From: Sphingopyxis panaciterrae | GTDB taxonomy: Bacteria; Pseudomonadota; Alphaproteobacteria; Sphingomonadales; Sphingomonadaceae | DNA: 64,000 nt | Direction: 5' to 3' | Assembly (NCBI RefSeq): GCF_011762125.1 | Contig: NZ_JAASQN010000005.1 | Coordinates: forward strand, 1-64,000 | The notes under the pieces: generated by a model | What the model was told of the DNA's origin: nothing | The model's input: only the letters and a program-made list of their open reading frames with translations | Databases searched by the model: none | Made by a program: the position numbers and the translations under genes | Shown: one piece after another, positions 18,716 to 28,723 of the stretch | Position numbering within the stretch: position 1 is the stretch's first letter | Layout of the letters: each line of letters starts with the position of its first letter

Positions 18716-20302
18716 TCACGCCAAGGCCGCCTTGACGAAGTCGGCCGCGCGCTCGCCGATCATGATGCTGGGCGCGTTGGTGTTGCCCGAAACGAGGCGC
18801 GGCATGATGCTGGCGTCGGCGACCCACAGCCCCTCGATTCCTTGCAGCTTCAGCGCCGGATCGACCACCGCATCGGCGTCGCTGCCCATGCGGCACGTGC
18901 CCACCGGATGATAGACGGTGTCGGCGCGGCGGCGGATCAGCGCGTCGAGCGCGGCATCGTCGTCGAGGTTCACCGGATGCCGGTCGGTCCCGGCATAATC
19001 GGACAGCGGCGGCGCCGCAGCGATGCGGTGCATCATCCGTACCCCGGCCCGCAGCGTCGCCAAGTCGCGTTCGTCGGTCAGGAAACCCGGATCGATCGCC
19101 GGCGCCGCGGCGGCATCCCCCGACACCAAGGTCACCGACCCGCGGCTTTCGGGGCGCAGCACGCAGGCGTGGCACGAAAAGCCGTGGCCCTTCACCTTGG
19201 TCCGCCCATGATCCTCGAGCATCGCGGGAACGAAATGATATTGGATGTCGGGGGCGGGCAGGCCGGGACGCGATTTCCAGAAGCCGCCCGCCTCGGCGAA
19301 GCAGGTGGTCATGATCCCGCTGCGCTTCGTCCGGTGCTCGAAAATCGCCTTCATCATCCGCCAGGTCGCGCCGGGGCTGTCGCCGAGCGGATCGGTCGAG
19401 CGCGTTTCCCAGCTCGACACATAGTCGATATGGTCCTGCAGATTGGCGCCGACGCCGGCGCGGTCGAGCACGACCGCGATGCCCTTGTCGCGAAGATGCG
19501 CACCCGGCCCGATCCCCGACAGCATCAGGATTTGGGGGCTGTTGAACGCCCCGGCCGACAGGATCACGCCACCGCGCGCGCCCAGCGTCTCGCGTTTCGA
19601 CCCGCGCCGGATCACCACGCCCGTCGCGCGCCCGTTCTCAACAATGATCTTCTCGACCAGCGCGCCGGTGCGGACCGCGAAATTGCCATGTTCGCGCAAC
19701 GGCTCGACATAGGCGCGCGCCGCCGACCAGCGTTCGCCGCCTTTCTGCGTCACCTGATAAAGGCCGAAGCCCTCCTGGCTCGCGCCGTTGAAATCGGCGG
19801 TGCGCGGCAGTTGCAGCGCCGCGGCGCTTTCGACGAAGCGGCGGCTCGTCACATTGGGCCAGCGTTGGTCCATGACATTCAATGGCCCGCCCGCGCCGTG
19901 AAATTCGTCGGCCCCGCGCTCATTGCCCTCGCTGCGCTTGAAGAAGGGCAGGACGTCGGCATAGCTCCAGCCGGTGGCGCCCAGCGCGGCCCACTGATCA
20001 TAATCGAACCGGTGGCCGCGGATATAGATCATCGCATTGATCGCGCTCGACCCGCCGAGCCCGCGCCCGCGCGGCTGGTAACCGGTGCGGCCGCCCAGAC
20101 CCGCCTGCGGCACCGTTTCATATTTATAGTTCGACGCCCCCCGGATGAAGGGCATGAAGCCCGGCGTCTTGATCAGCATATTGTCGTTGCGCCCGCCCGC
20201 CTCGATCAGACAGACGGTGCGCGAGCCGGCTTCGGCAAGCCGCCCCGCCGCCGCGCTGCCCGCGCTGCCGCCGCCGATGACGATGATATCGAACTGATCC
20301 AT
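18716..20302 (-). CDS. GMC family oxidoreductase (choline/alcohol dehydrogenase-like)
   Basis: FAD-dependent GMC oxidoreductase, 528 aa. The FAD-binding [20 protein letters not shown] is at residues ~7-26, the GMC signature [18 protein letters not shown] at ~77-95, and the active-site region HPVGTCRMG then [20 protein letters not shown] near the C-terminus. It resembles BetA-type choline dehydrogenase and the alcohol dehydrogenases of this family; without a betaine aldehyde dehydrogenase or choline transporter nearby the substrate is open. It stands alone, convergent with amtB. Confidence 0.92.
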   Translation of the reverse strand: MDQFDIIVIGGGSAGSAAAGRLAEAGSRTVCLIEAGGRNDNMLIKTPGFMPFIRGASNYKYETVPQAGLGGRTGYQPRGRGLGGSSAINAMIYIRGHRFDYDQWAALGATGWSYADVLPFFKRSEGNERGADEFHGAGGPLNVMDQRWPNVTSRRFVESAAALQLPRTADFNGASQEGFGLYQVTQKGGERWSAARAYVEPLREHGNFAVRTGALVEKIIVENGRATGVVIRRGSKRETLGARGGVILSAGAFNSPQILMLSGIGPGAHLRDKGIAVVLDRAGVGANLQDHIDYVSSWETRSTDPLGDSPGATWRMMKAIFEHRTKRSGIMTTCFAEAGGFWKSRPGLPAPDIQYHFVPAMLEDHGRTKVKGHGFSCHACVLRPESRGSVTLVSGDAAAAPAIDPGFLTDERDLATLRAGVRMMHRIAAAPPLSDYAGTDRHPVNLDDDAALDALIRRRADTVYHPVGTCRMGSDADAVVDPALKLQGIEGLWVADASIMPRLVSGNTNAPSIMIGERAADFVKAALA

Positions 20303-20398
20303 GCTTGCCGCTCTCCCTCGCGCCGCCTGCCGGCGGTCGTCCGGATGCTTACATGAATGTCATTAGGGCGGGTGGCAAGCTGCTAGATGCGGCGGCTT

Positions 20399-20707
20399 TC
20401 AAATGCAGTTGCCCGAATAACAGGCGGCCAACAGGAGAAATGAAGGGATCGCGCTGAGGAGCAGAAGCAGGCCGCCCGCGACAATCAGCATGCGATTTCC
20501 CGTTTGCCATCCCATCAGCGCTCCCGCGCCGACGAGCGGCACGCAAGACCAGGCGGCCAGCCACGCCACCGAACCCGCGAAGCCGGCGAAGATCATCATG
20601 CCGTCACCCCGCGACCCGAAGGCATCGAGGAGAACCGCCAGAATCAACGGTACGGCGCCTGCAGCGAATGCCAGCACATCCCAATATTGCCAGCGCGCCA
20701 CGTTCAC
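20399..20707 (-). CDS. small membrane protein of unknown function
   Basis: Protein of 102 aa with three predicted membrane helices (around VLAFAAGAVPLILAVLL, MIFAGFAGSVAWLAAW and MLIVAGGLLLLLSAIPSFLL). GTG at 20707 is chosen because it overlaps the stop of the preceding sterol desaturase gene (GTGA); an in-frame ATG further upstream at 20806 would run through that gene. Last member of a four-gene minus-strand operon. No family recognised. Confidence 0.6.
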   Translation of the reverse strand: MNVARWQYWDVLAFAAGAVPLILAVLLDAFGSRGDGMMIFAGFAGSVAWLAAWSCVPLVGAGALMGWQTGNRMLIVAGGLLLLLSAIPSFLLLAACYSGNCI

Positions 20708-21618
20708 TCCGCCGCTTCTTCCACCGGCCGCGTCGCTGCCCAGCGTTCCTTGATCATCGCGCTCGTCGCGCGGCTGCCGTCGTGGCTCCAGCCGGGCTCG
20801 CGCCACATATAATCAAGCTTGTGCCGCCACGGCGCGGCCCGCACATCCTTCGCGATCCCCACCCATTCGTGCACCGCGGCCCAGAGGATATTGAAGCTGC
20901 CGAGCTGCTTGACGATGCCGTAGCGCACCGGCTCGTCATCGCGTTCGGGAACGAAGCTGCCGAACATCTTGTCCCAGATGATGAAGACCCCGGCATAATT
21001 GGCGTCGAGATAGCGCGGGTTGACGCCATGATGGACGCGGTGGTGCGACGGGGTGTTCATCACCGCCTCGAACCATTTCGGCAGCCGCCCGATCGCCTCG
21101 GTATGGATCCAGAATTGATAGATCAGGTTGAGCCCGGCGCAGAAGAACACCATCGCGGGCGGAAAGCCGATCAGGAACAGCGGCAGCCGGAACAGGAAGC
21201 CGAGGCTGATGAAACCGGTCCATGTCTGCCGCAGGGCCGTCGACAGATTATAATGCTGCGAACTGTGGTGGATGACATGGCTGGCCCAGAACCAGCGCAC
21301 GCGGTGGGCGCTGCGGTGGAAGGCATAATAGGCCAGATCGTCGAGGAAGAAGCAGAAGATCCACGCCCACCACCAGCTTTTGAATTCGATGCCGATGTCG
21401 AACAGCCGATATTGGTGCAGCCACACCGCCATGCCGATGACGGCCGCACCGACGAGCGCGCTTGCGATCTGGCTGCCCGTTCCCAGCAGCAGCGAGATCA
21501 GGGTGTCGCGCGCCTCGTAGCGGCTTTTGTCGACGCGCCGCGCGAAGATCATTTCGGCAATCAGCAGCAGGATGAACGCCGGAATGGCATAGGTGACGGG
21601 ATCGAGCAGTTCAACCAT
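20704..21618 (-). CDS. sterol desaturase / fatty acid hydroxylase family membrane protein
   Basis: Integral membrane di-iron enzyme of 304 aa. The histidine clusters HRSAHRVRWFWASHVIHHSS (HxxxH and HxxHH types) and HHRVHHG near the C-terminus supply the usual eight or so iron ligands, and at least four hydrophobic segments are present. Members hydroxylate or desaturate sterols, fatty acids, carotenoids or ether lipids; the substrate is not evident. It overlaps the preceding gene by 8 bases and the following one by 4, so it is part of a tight operon. Confidence 0.92.
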   Translation of the reverse strand: MVELLDPVTYAIPAFILLLIAEMIFARRVDKSRYEARDTLISLLLGTGSQIASALVGAAVIGMAVWLHQYRLFDIGIEFKSWWWAWIFCFFLDDLAYYAFHRSAHRVRWFWASHVIHHSSQHYNLSTALRQTWTGFISLGFLFRLPLFLIGFPPAMVFFCAGLNLIYQFWIHTEAIGRLPKWFEAVMNTPSHHRVHHGVNPRYLDANYAGVFIIWDKMFGSFVPERDDEPVRYGIVKQLGSFNILWAAVHEWVGIAKDVRAAPWRHKLDYMWREPGWSHDGSRATSAMIKERWAATRPVEEAAE

Positions 21619-22018
21619 GGCGGAGGGTCCGCATGCGGCTCGCCCACATCCCCGCTTCCTTGCCCAATTGCAGCGTCACCGCGCCGAAGGTCCGCTCGGG
21701 TGTCGTCAGAGTCAGGAAATCCTTGTCGAGCCGGCCGATCACATGGCGGTCGACCGGCCGCGCTGCGAAATGATTGCCGTGCGCGCGGACCAGCATCATC
21801 CGTCCTTCGGCATTGCGGACGATCGCGGCAAAGCCCGCGCGGTCGCGGGCGACCTCGACGCCGCCAAATCCGGCTTCAGCCTCTTCGGCCAGCCGGATCG
21901 CGTGGCTTGCATCGGCGATGCGCGGGTCAGCCCCGAGCCCCATCCGCCCGACCAGCCAGGCAAGAAAAAAGACCGCGGCGAGCGATGCCCCCGTCTGGAT
22001 CAGGTCATTTGCCGTCAC
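21611..22018 (-). CDS. membrane-anchored protein of unknown function
   Basis: Protein of 135 aa with one N-terminal membrane helix (SLAAVFFLAWLVGRMGLG) and a soluble domain containing ARDRAGFAAIVRNAEGRMML and a NHFAARPVD motif. I do not recognise a family. It overlaps the upstream TIGR01244 gene by 4 bases (ATGA) and the sterol desaturase by 8. Confidence 0.75.
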   Translation of the reverse strand: MTANDLIQTGASLAAVFFLAWLVGRMGLGADPRIADASHAIRLAEEAEAGFGGVEVARDRAGFAAIVRNAEGRMMLVRAHGNHFAARPVDRHVIGRLDKDFLTLTTPERTFGAVTLQLGKEAGMWASRMRTLRHG

Positions 22019-22449
22019 TTGTCGCCCGCGAGCGCGTCGAGCATCGGCCGGAGGCCGGCAAGGTCGTACCCGGCCTTTGCCGCTGCCGCTACGATGCCGT
22101 CGACATCGTCGCCGGCGCGCGCGCGGGTCAGCGCCCAGAGATGCGTCGAACGCGTCCCCGAGCGGCAGTAAGCGAGGATCGGCCCCGTCGCATCGCCGAG
22201 CAATTTGTCGAGCGCGTCGATCTGCGCATGGCTGAAACCCGCATGGCCGATCGGGATCGCGGCATAGGCGAGCCCTTCAGCGGCGGCGGCGTGCGCGATG
22301 TCGCCGCCCTGCGGCGCCGCCGGCTCTTCGCCGTCGGGACGGTTGTTGACGACCATCGCGAAGCCCGCGGCCTTGGCCTCGGCCACATCCTCGATGCTGA
22401 TTTGCGGGGCGACGCTATAGTCGGCGGACAGGGTTCGAAAATCGCTCAT
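22015..22449 (-). CDS. TIGR01244-family phosphatase / sulfur transferase domain protein
   Basis: Protein of 144 aa similar to the small dual-specificity-phosphatase-like TIGR01244 (Blh-associated) family. The P-loop AYCRSGTRSTHLWAL has the Cys-x5-Arg phosphatase or persulfide-carrier signature, and VVNNRPDGEEP is the conserved N-terminal block. In relatives it is fused or linked to a persulfide dioxygenase (Blh), suggesting sulfide metabolism, but no such gene is adjacent. First gene of the operon with the sterol desaturase. Confidence 0.87.
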   Translation of the reverse strand: MSDFRTLSADYSVAPQISIEDVAEAKAAGFAMVVNNRPDGEEPAAPQGGDIAHAAAAEGLAYAAIPIGHAGFSHAQIDALDKLLGDATGPILAYCRSGTRSTHLWALTRARAGDDVDGIVAAAAKAGYDLAGLRPMLDALAGDK

Positions 22450-22636
22450 GCCAGCGATCTACTCCCGCCGCCCGCTTGCTGACAAGTGTGAAGCTGTATG
22501 GGGTGCCAGGATGGCGATGCGGCCGATGGCGGCGTATGGAAAAGGGCGGCGGCTTTGGGGGTGGGGAGCGGACGTTCCCAACATTTGTCATTATAAGGGG
22601 CTATGGCAGCAATCGGCCGCTTCCTGCCCTTTTTCT

Positions 22637-22749
22637 GTCATCCGCGGAGGAGACCCGTGGCTCTTCCGCCTTGACCCGGGATCCCGCTTCTTTGGGCATC
22701 CGGCCGTTCTTGAGGTCAAGCGGGACCCCGGATCAAGTCCGGGGGGACG
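22637..22749. repeat. palindromic repeat, family A, degenerate/chimeric copy
   Basis: The right part (GCGGGACCCCGGATCAAGTC) is a typical inverted family A arm, while the left part (GTCATCCGCGGAGGAGACCC) is unusual. It lies in the 343-base gap 22450-22792, which otherwise holds no recognisable gene. Confidence 0.6.
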
Positions 22750-22792
22750 AAAAAGGGGGAACGGCAGCTTCCGGCCGCACCATTCGCGACGA

Positions 22793-24571
22793 TCAATATT
22801 GCCGGATCACGTTCAGGAACGCATCGCCCCACGCCTCGAGTTTCTTCGCGCCGACGCCGGCGATGCCCGACAGCGCGCCCCGCGTCGCCGGCCGTTCGCT
22901 CGCCATCGTGCGCAGCACCGCGTCGTGGAAGATCACATAGGGCGGCACCCCGGCCTCGGCCGCCAGTTCGCGCCGCATCGCGCGCAGCGCGTCGAACAGC
23001 GGGTCGCCGACGGGGTTCGGTGCGACATTGCCGCCACCGCGCGCCGCCCTTTGCGTCCGCTTCACCGGCGGTTCGGCCATCAGCACCGCGGTCTCGCCCT
23101 TCATCATCGCGCGCGCCGCGGGGCCGAGCATCAGCCCGCCATGTTCGGTGGTGCCGAGTGCCTCGCGCGCCATCAGCGAACGCACCAGTGGCTTGATCAG
23201 CCGCGCTTCATCGCTGGCGACGATGCCGAACACCGACAATTTATCATGCCCGCGGCTCGCGATCCGTTCGTCGCTCCTTCCCGTCAGCACCGCTTCGATA
23301 TGCCCGGCGCCATAGCTTTGCCCGGTGCGATAGACCGCCGAGAGCAGTTTCTGCGCGAGCACCGTCGCGTCGACCTGCTTTCCGGGCTCGAGGCAATTGT
23401 CGCAATTGCCGCAGCGTTCGGGCGGGTCTTCGCCGAAGTGGCGGAGGAGCAAAGCGCGGCGGCATTCGACCGTCTCGACCAGCGCCGCGAGCGCGTTCAG
23501 CCGCGCCCGCTCGCCCGTCTGCCGTCCCGCGGGCAGTTCGGCGAGCCTCATCCGCGCGCGCGCGAAATCATCGGCGCCCCACAGCATCAGCGCCTCGGCC
23601 GGGTCGCCGTCGCGCCCCGCGCGCCCGGTTTCCTGATAATAGCTTTCGATCGATTTCGGCAGGCCGGCGTGGGCGACGAAACGCACATCGGGCTTGTCGA
23701 TCCCCATGCCGAAGGCGACCGTCGCGGTGACGATGCCGTCCTCCGACGCGACGAAATCATGCTGCACCCGGGCCCGCCGTTCGGCGTCGAGCCCGGCGTG
23801 ATAGGCAGCGACGCTGCGCCCCGTCGCCGCCGCAAGCTTTTCGGCCATCCGCTCGGTCCCGTCGCGGGTCGGGCAATAGACGATCCCCGGCCCCGGATTG
23901 GCGGCGATGAAGTCGATGAGCTGCTTTGCCGGGCTGATCCGCGGGGTCACCCGGTAACGGATGTTCGGCCGGTCGAACCCCGCGAGCACCAGCCCTTCCG
24001 CCGGAATGCCGAGCTGGAGCAGGATATCCTCGCGCGTATGCTTGTCGGCGGTGGCGGTCAGCGCGAGCCGCGGCACCGCGGGAAAGGCGTCGAGCAGCGG
24101 CCGCAGCAGGCGGTAGTCGGGCCGGAAATCATGCCCCCATTCGGACACGCAATGCGCCTCGTCGATCGCGAACAGCGCCGGGGTGCGCGCCTCCATCAGC
24201 GAGCGGAAGCCCTCGCCCGTCGCGCGCTCGGGCGCGATATAGAGCAGGTCGAGCTGGCCGTCGCGATACGCCTGCCGCGTGGCGGCGAAGTCGGCGTCGA
24301 CGCTGGTCAGGCTGGCGGCGCGAATCCCCGCCGCGCGTGCACCGCGCAGCTGGTCATGCATCAGCGCGATCAGCGGCGAGACGACGACGACGCAACCGTC
24401 GAGCGCCACGGCGGGAAGCTGGTAGGTCAGCGATTTGCCGGCGCCGGTGGGCATCACCGCGAGCGTCCGTGCCCCCGCCATCACCCGGTCCACGACCTCG
24501 GCCTGACGGCCACGGAAATGGTCGAAACCGAAAGTGGATTTGAGAAGGGGGAGGAGCGCGTCGGCGGACAT
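22793..24571 (-). CDS. recQ: ATP-dependent DNA helicase RecQ
   Basis: 3'-5' DNA helicase of 592 aa. ATG at 24571 begins the family-like MSADALLPLLKSTFGFDHFR; the frame is open 18 codons further but that part is atypical. Walker A (PTGAGKSLTYQLP), DEAH box (IDEAHCVSEWGHDFRPDY), helicase motif VI (QETGRAGRDG), the RecQ zinc site (CRRALLLRHFGE followed by CGNCDNC) and a C-terminal HRDC domain ending IRQY are all visible. Acts in recombination and replication-fork repair. Appears monocistronic. Confidence 0.97.
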   Translation of the reverse strand: MSADALLPLLKSTFGFDHFRGRQAEVVDRVMAGARTLAVMPTGAGKSLTYQLPAVALDGCVVVVSPLIALMHDQLRGARAAGIRAASLTSVDADFAATRQAYRDGQLDLLYIAPERATGEGFRSLMEARTPALFAIDEAHCVSEWGHDFRPDYRLLRPLLDAFPAVPRLALTATADKHTREDILLQLGIPAEGLVLAGFDRPNIRYRVTPRISPAKQLIDFIAANPGPGIVYCPTRDGTERMAEKLAAATGRSVAAYHAGLDAERRARVQHDFVASEDGIVTATVAFGMGIDKPDVRFVAHAGLPKSIESYYQETGRAGRDGDPAEALMLWGADDFARARMRLAELPAGRQTGERARLNALAALVETVECRRALLLRHFGEDPPERCGNCDNCLEPGKQVDATVLAQKLLSAVYRTGQSYGAGHIEAVLTGRSDERIASRGHDKLSVFGIVASDEARLIKPLVRSLMAREALGTTEHGGLMLGPAARAMMKGETAVLMAEPPVKRTQRAARGGGNVAPNPVGDPLFDALRAMRRELAAEAGVPPYVIFHDAVLRTMASERPATRGALSGIAGVGAKKLEAWGDAFLNVIRQY

Positions 24572-24659
24572 TGCGGGTGGCGATAGGAAGTTTAAGAGGA
24601 AGGGGGAAGCCCCGATTACATCCACCGTCGCCCCCGCGAGGGCGGAGGCGACGGAAGAA

Positions 24660-26312
24660 TCAAGCCAAAGTCAGCATCGCCCGTTCGGCCATCCGCGAGG
24701 CGGTCTCGCGCTCGGCCATCACGACATGGTCGGCGCCGCGGCGGACGAGGTCGCTCACTTCCTCGTCCGAATGCGCCCGCGCGACGATCACCAGCTTCGG
24801 ATTGATCGCCCGCGCGCGCCGCACGATCGCCCCCGCCTCGACGCCTTCGGGGATCGCGATCAGCAAGGTCGATGCCTCGTCGAGCCCCGCCTGGCGCAGG
24901 ATGCTTTCCTTTGTCGCGTCGCCGACGATCACCGTCGCCCCCGCTTCGCGCGCCGCGGCGGCCATATCCTTCTGATCCTCGATCACCGTCAGCCCCTCGC
25001 CGCGTCCGCAGATCAGGCTGCCGATATGGCTGCCGACGCGGCCATAGCCGATCAGCACGACCCCGGCGTTGCACGGCCCCGGCGCATCGTCGCCGTCCGC
25101 CACCGCTTCGACATCGGGTTCTTCCGAACGGATGCGTTTGACCGCGAGCGAGAAGAGGATCGGATTGAACAGGATCGACAGCAAAGAGCCGGCGAGGATC
25201 AGGTCGCGCCCCGTTTCGGGCAGCACCTTGAGCCCGACGCCCAGTCCGGCGAGGATGAACGAGAATTCGCCGATCTGCGCCAGGCTGACCGACACCGTCA
25301 GCGCGGTCTGCGCATTGTGGCCGAAGGCGCGGACGAGCGCATAGGCGGCGACCGACTTGCCGACGACGATGATCGCGACGGTCGCGATCACCGGCCCCGG
25401 CTGCTCGATCAGCACCTTGGGGTCGAACAACATGCCGACCGAGACGAAAAACAGCACCGCAAAGGCGTCGCGCAGCGGCAGCGTCTCTTCGGCGGCGCGG
25501 CGCGACAGCTGCGTCTCGCCCAGGATCATCCCGGCAAAGAAGGCGCCGAGCGCGAACGACACGTCGAAAATCACCGCCGCGCCGAACGCCACCCCCAGCG
25601 CAATCGCCAGCACCGCGAGCCGGAACAGCTCGCGCGATCCCGAATGCGCGACCCAGTGGAGCACCCACGGCAGGATGCGCCGCGCGATCAGGAACATGAA
25701 GGCGACGAAGCCGACGACCTTGACCAGCACGATCCCCGCCGACTGGAGCAGCCCGGCGCCGTTCGCGCCAATGCCGGCTTCATCGCCGCGGTCGCCGAAC
25801 ATCGCGGGCAGCAGCACGAGCGCGAGCACCATGACGAGGTCCTCGACGATCAGCCAGCCGACCGCGATCCGGCCCTTTTCGGTCTCGACCATGTCGCGCG
25901 CCTGCAGCGCGCGGAGCAGCACGACGGTCGACGCGACCGACAGCGCCAGCCCGAACACCGCGCTGCCCGCGATCGACCAGCCGAGCCACAGGCCGAGCAT
26001 GATGCCGAGCGCCGACGCGACGCCGATCTGCATGACCGCCCCCGGCACCGCGATCTTGCGCACCGAGAGCAGGTCTTTCAGCGAAAAATGCAGCCCGACC
26101 CCGAACATCAGCAGGATCACCCCGATCTCGGCGAGCTGCATCGCCAGCCCGGTGTCGGCGACGAACCCCGGGGTGAACGGCCCGACGAGCACCCCCGCGA
26201 GCAGATAGCCCGCGATCGGCGAGATGCGGAGCCGGTGCGCCAGCGCGCCCATCAGGAAAGCAACGCCCAGACCGGCAACGATGGTTCCGATCAGGCTGGT
26301 GTCATGCGGCAT
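24660..26312 (-). CDS. Kef/YbaL-type cation:proton antiporter with RCK domain
   Basis: Monovalent cation:proton antiporter-2 family protein, 550 aa. ATG at 26312 (MPHDTSLIGTIVAGLG) is the family-type start; an ATG 12 codons upstream is less likely. About 12 membrane helices span residues 5-390, with the conserved LMFGVGLHFSLKDL. A cytoplasmic TrkA-N/RCK domain follows (VVLIGYGRVGSHIG, NAD-binding Rossmann motif), from about residue 405. It most resembles YbaL/KefB proteins, which export potassium in exchange for protons. Monocistronic. Confidence 0.93.
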   Translation of the reverse strand: MPHDTSLIGTIVAGLGVAFLMGALAHRLRISPIAGYLLAGVLVGPFTPGFVADTGLAMQLAEIGVILLMFGVGLHFSLKDLLSVRKIAVPGAVMQIGVASALGIMLGLWLGWSIAGSAVFGLALSVASTVVLLRALQARDMVETEKGRIAVGWLIVEDLVMVLALVLLPAMFGDRGDEAGIGANGAGLLQSAGIVLVKVVGFVAFMFLIARRILPWVLHWVAHSGSRELFRLAVLAIALGVAFGAAVIFDVSFALGAFFAGMILGETQLSRRAAEETLPLRDAFAVLFFVSVGMLFDPKVLIEQPGPVIATVAIIVVGKSVAAYALVRAFGHNAQTALTVSVSLAQIGEFSFILAGLGVGLKVLPETGRDLILAGSLLSILFNPILFSLAVKRIRSEEPDVEAVADGDDAPGPCNAGVVLIGYGRVGSHIGSLICGRGEGLTVIEDQKDMAAAAREAGATVIVGDATKESILRQAGLDEASTLLIAIPEGVEAGAIVRRARAINPKLVIVARAHSDEEVSDLVRRGADHVVMAERETASRMAERAMLTLA

Positions 26313-26543
26313 GAACCCTGCGTAAAGGGCGCGGGCGCGAGGGGTCAACCCAAGGCAAGTAATTTAGTTGCGATTGATGGTGCGCTGCGCGCCGGTGCAA
26401 CCGTCTGCGCGTCCGCCCGTCGATCGGATGCCCTTGGAAAGGCGGCCGATGCCCCAACCTTTTCTCTTCGCTGGGTGAAGATGCGGAGCCCGCGGGGGAA
26501 TGACGGCTATGGGGTGGGGAGCGGACGCTGCTTTCTACAGCTT

Positions 26544-26637
26544 CGTCATCCCGGGCCTGACCCGGGATCCCGCTTTTTGAGGGCATCCGGCGGTGTTCGA
26601 GGTCAAGCGGGACCCCGGATCAAGTCCGGGGGGACGA
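26544..26637. repeat. palindromic repeat, family A (inverted copy)
   Basis: CGTCATCCCGGGCCTGACCC ... GATCAAGTCCGGGGGGACG. The 355-base gap 26313-26667 around it shows no gene. Confidence 0.8.
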
Positions 26638-26667
26638 GGAAGGATAACGTCCGCAGGGGACTCTACC

Positions 26668-28482
26668 CTAAACCGTCCCTTCTTCCTTCTCCGCCTGCTG
26701 CCTTGCCCACATGTCGGCATAAAGCCCGCGAATCGCCAGCAGCTGATCGTGCGTCCCCGTTTCCGCCACCATGCCCTTGTCGAGCACGATGATCCGGTCC
26801 GCCCCCGTCACCGTCGACAGACGGTGCGCGATCACCAGCGTCGTGCGCCGCGCCGCGATGCGTTCGAGCGTGTCCTGGATCGCCGCCTCGGTGCGGCTGT
26901 CGAGCGCGCTGGTCGCTTCGTCGAGGATCAGCACCGGCGGGTTCTTGAGGAGGGTGCGCGCGATCGCGACGCGCTGTTTCTCGCCCCCCGACAGTTTGAG
27001 CCCGCGCTCGCCGACCTCGGTGTCATAGCCCTGCGGCAGCAGCGCGATGAAGCCGTCGATCGCCGCGCCCTCGGCCGCCGCGGCGACACCCTCGGCGCTC
27101 GCCCCCTCGCGGCCATAGGCGATATTGTAACCGATGCTGTCGTTGAACAGCACCGTATCCTGCGGCACGATGCCGATCTCGGCGCGCAGGCTTTGCTGCG
27201 TCACCCTGGCAATATCCTGCTCGTCGATCGTGATCCGGCCGCCCTGGGGATCGTAGAAGCGGAAGAGCAGCCTTGCGATCGTCGACTTGCCCGCGCCCGA
27301 CGGGCCGACGATCGCCAGCGTCTCGCCGGCGCCGACCGCGAAGCTGACCCCGTTCAGGATCGTGCGGTCGGGTTCGTAACCGAAGACGACATTGTCGAAC
27401 GCCACCGCGCCGCCGTTCACGACGAGCGGCCATGCGTCCTCGACGTCGCGCACCTCGGGCGGGGTATCGATCAGGCGGAACATCGCCTCCATGTCGATCA
27501 GCCCCTGGCGGATGACGCGATAGACCATGCCGAGCATGTCCAGCGGGCGGAACAGCTGGGCGAGCAAGGTGTTCACCAGCACGACGTCGCCGACCTTGTA
27601 CTCGCCGGTCGACCAGCCCCAGACGGTGTACGCCATCGCCCCCGCCATCGCGGCGTTGGTGATGAAGCTCTGCCCGACGTTGAGCCACGCGAGGCTGTTC
27701 TCGCTCTTCACCGCGGCGCGCGCATATTGGTCGGCGACGTCGCGATAGCGCGCCGCCTCGCGTTCCTCGGCGCCGAAATATTTGACCGTCTCGTAATTGA
27801 GCAGGCTGTCGACGCTGCGCCCGACGGTCAGCGTGTCGAGGTCGTTCATCCGCACCCTCAGCGCATTTCGCCAGTCGGTCACCCGCCTCGTGAAGATGAT
27901 GTAGAGGACGACCATCAATGCAGTCGCACTGGCGAGCCCGAAGCTGAACTTGCTCCAGAAGATCACCAGCACCGCAACCAGTTCGATCACCGTCGGCGCG
28001 ATGTTGAAGAGCAGGAAATAAAGCATCGTGTCGATGCTCTTGGTGCCGCGCTCGATCACCTTGGTGACCTCACCCGTCCGCCGCGCGAGGTGGAAGCGCA
28101 GGCTCAGCGCGTGCAGATGGGTGAAGGTCGCGATCGCGAGCTCGCGCGTCGCATCCTGCCCGACCCGCTCGAACACCACATTGCGCAGATTGTCGAACAA
28201 GACCCCGGCAAAGCGCGCGCCGGCATAAGCGAGGACAAGCCCGATCGCGAGCGCGACGCCTTCTTCCATCCCCGGCGCCATCCGGTCGATCGCGGCGCCG
28301 TATAGGAAGCCCATCGACAGCTGCACGCCCTTTGACGCGAGCACGATGAGCGCGGCGAGGACGATGCGGACCTTATGTTCGGTATGCCCCGCCGGCCACA
28401 AATAGGGCAGGAAACGCTTCAGCGTCGCAAGGACGGGCGGTTCGCGGCTGGCGTCGGCGCTGGTGGAGGTATCGGGCGGCAT
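26668..28482 (-). CDS. ATM1-type ABC transporter (fused permease/ATPase)
   Basis: ABC exporter half-transporter of 604 aa, probably a homodimer in the inner membrane. Six membrane helices (about residues 40-330) precede an ATPase domain with Walker A GPSGAGKST, signature LSGGEKQR and Walker B VLILDEATSALD. The LRFHLARRTGEVTKVIERGT segment is typical of the ATM1/heavy-metal-exporter branch, whose relatives export glutathione-linked sulfur or metal adducts. Substrate inferred only from family. A lone gene between two repeat-rich gaps. Confidence 0.93.
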   Translation of the reverse strand: MPPDTSTSADASREPPVLATLKRFLPYLWPAGHTEHKVRIVLAALIVLASKGVQLSMGFLYGAAIDRMAPGMEEGVALAIGLVLAYAGARFAGVLFDNLRNVVFERVGQDATRELAIATFTHLHALSLRFHLARRTGEVTKVIERGTKSIDTMLYFLLFNIAPTVIELVAVLVIFWSKFSFGLASATALMVVLYIIFTRRVTDWRNALRVRMNDLDTLTVGRSVDSLLNYETVKYFGAEEREAARYRDVADQYARAAVKSENSLAWLNVGQSFITNAAMAGAMAYTVWGWSTGEYKVGDVVLVNTLLAQLFRPLDMLGMVYRVIRQGLIDMEAMFRLIDTPPEVRDVEDAWPLVVNGGAVAFDNVVFGYEPDRTILNGVSFAVGAGETLAIVGPSGAGKSTIARLLFRFYDPQGGRITIDEQDIARVTQQSLRAEIGIVPQDTVLFNDSIGYNIAYGREGASAEGVAAAAEGAAIDGFIALLPQGYDTEVGERGLKLSGGEKQRVAIARTLLKNPPVLILDEATSALDSRTEAAIQDTLERIAARRTTLVIAHRLSTVTGADRIIVLDKGMVAETGTHDQLLAIRGLYADMWARQQAEKEEGTV

Positions 28483-28555
28483 GCGCGCCCCATGTAGGGA
28501 GGCGGATAGCTTACGCCAAGGAAGCTTTGTTACGCGAAGGTGGTGCCTGTTTTTG

Positions 28556-28699
28556 TTTCACGCGAAGACGCGAAGACGCGAAGAAGATTTTTATCGCGGC
28601 GAAGCCGCTTTGATTGCTGACGCACCGGTTTCGCAATGCGGTTGGTATAGCGCCTGACGGCGCGGCACTATCTTCGCGTCTTCGCGTCTTCGCGTGAAA
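28556..28699. mobile_element. 144-bp MITE-like element with 29-bp perfect terminal inverted repeats
   Basis: Arms at 28556-28584 and 28671-28699 are perfect complements over 29 bases. Each arm is itself built from repeated CGCGAAGA units (left arm begins TTTCACGCGAAGACGCGAAG). The 86-base interior has no reading frame of note. No obvious flanking target duplication was identified. It could be a non-autonomous mobile element or a folded RNA/DNA repeat. Confidence 0.65.
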
Positions 28700-28723
28700 T
28701 ATTTCAGCGCCGCCTCCGCAGGA

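Noticed and set aside
24534..26792. 752-codon open frame on the + strand
   Set aside because: Antisense of the Kef/YbaL antiporter; low-complexity, charged translation with no domains.
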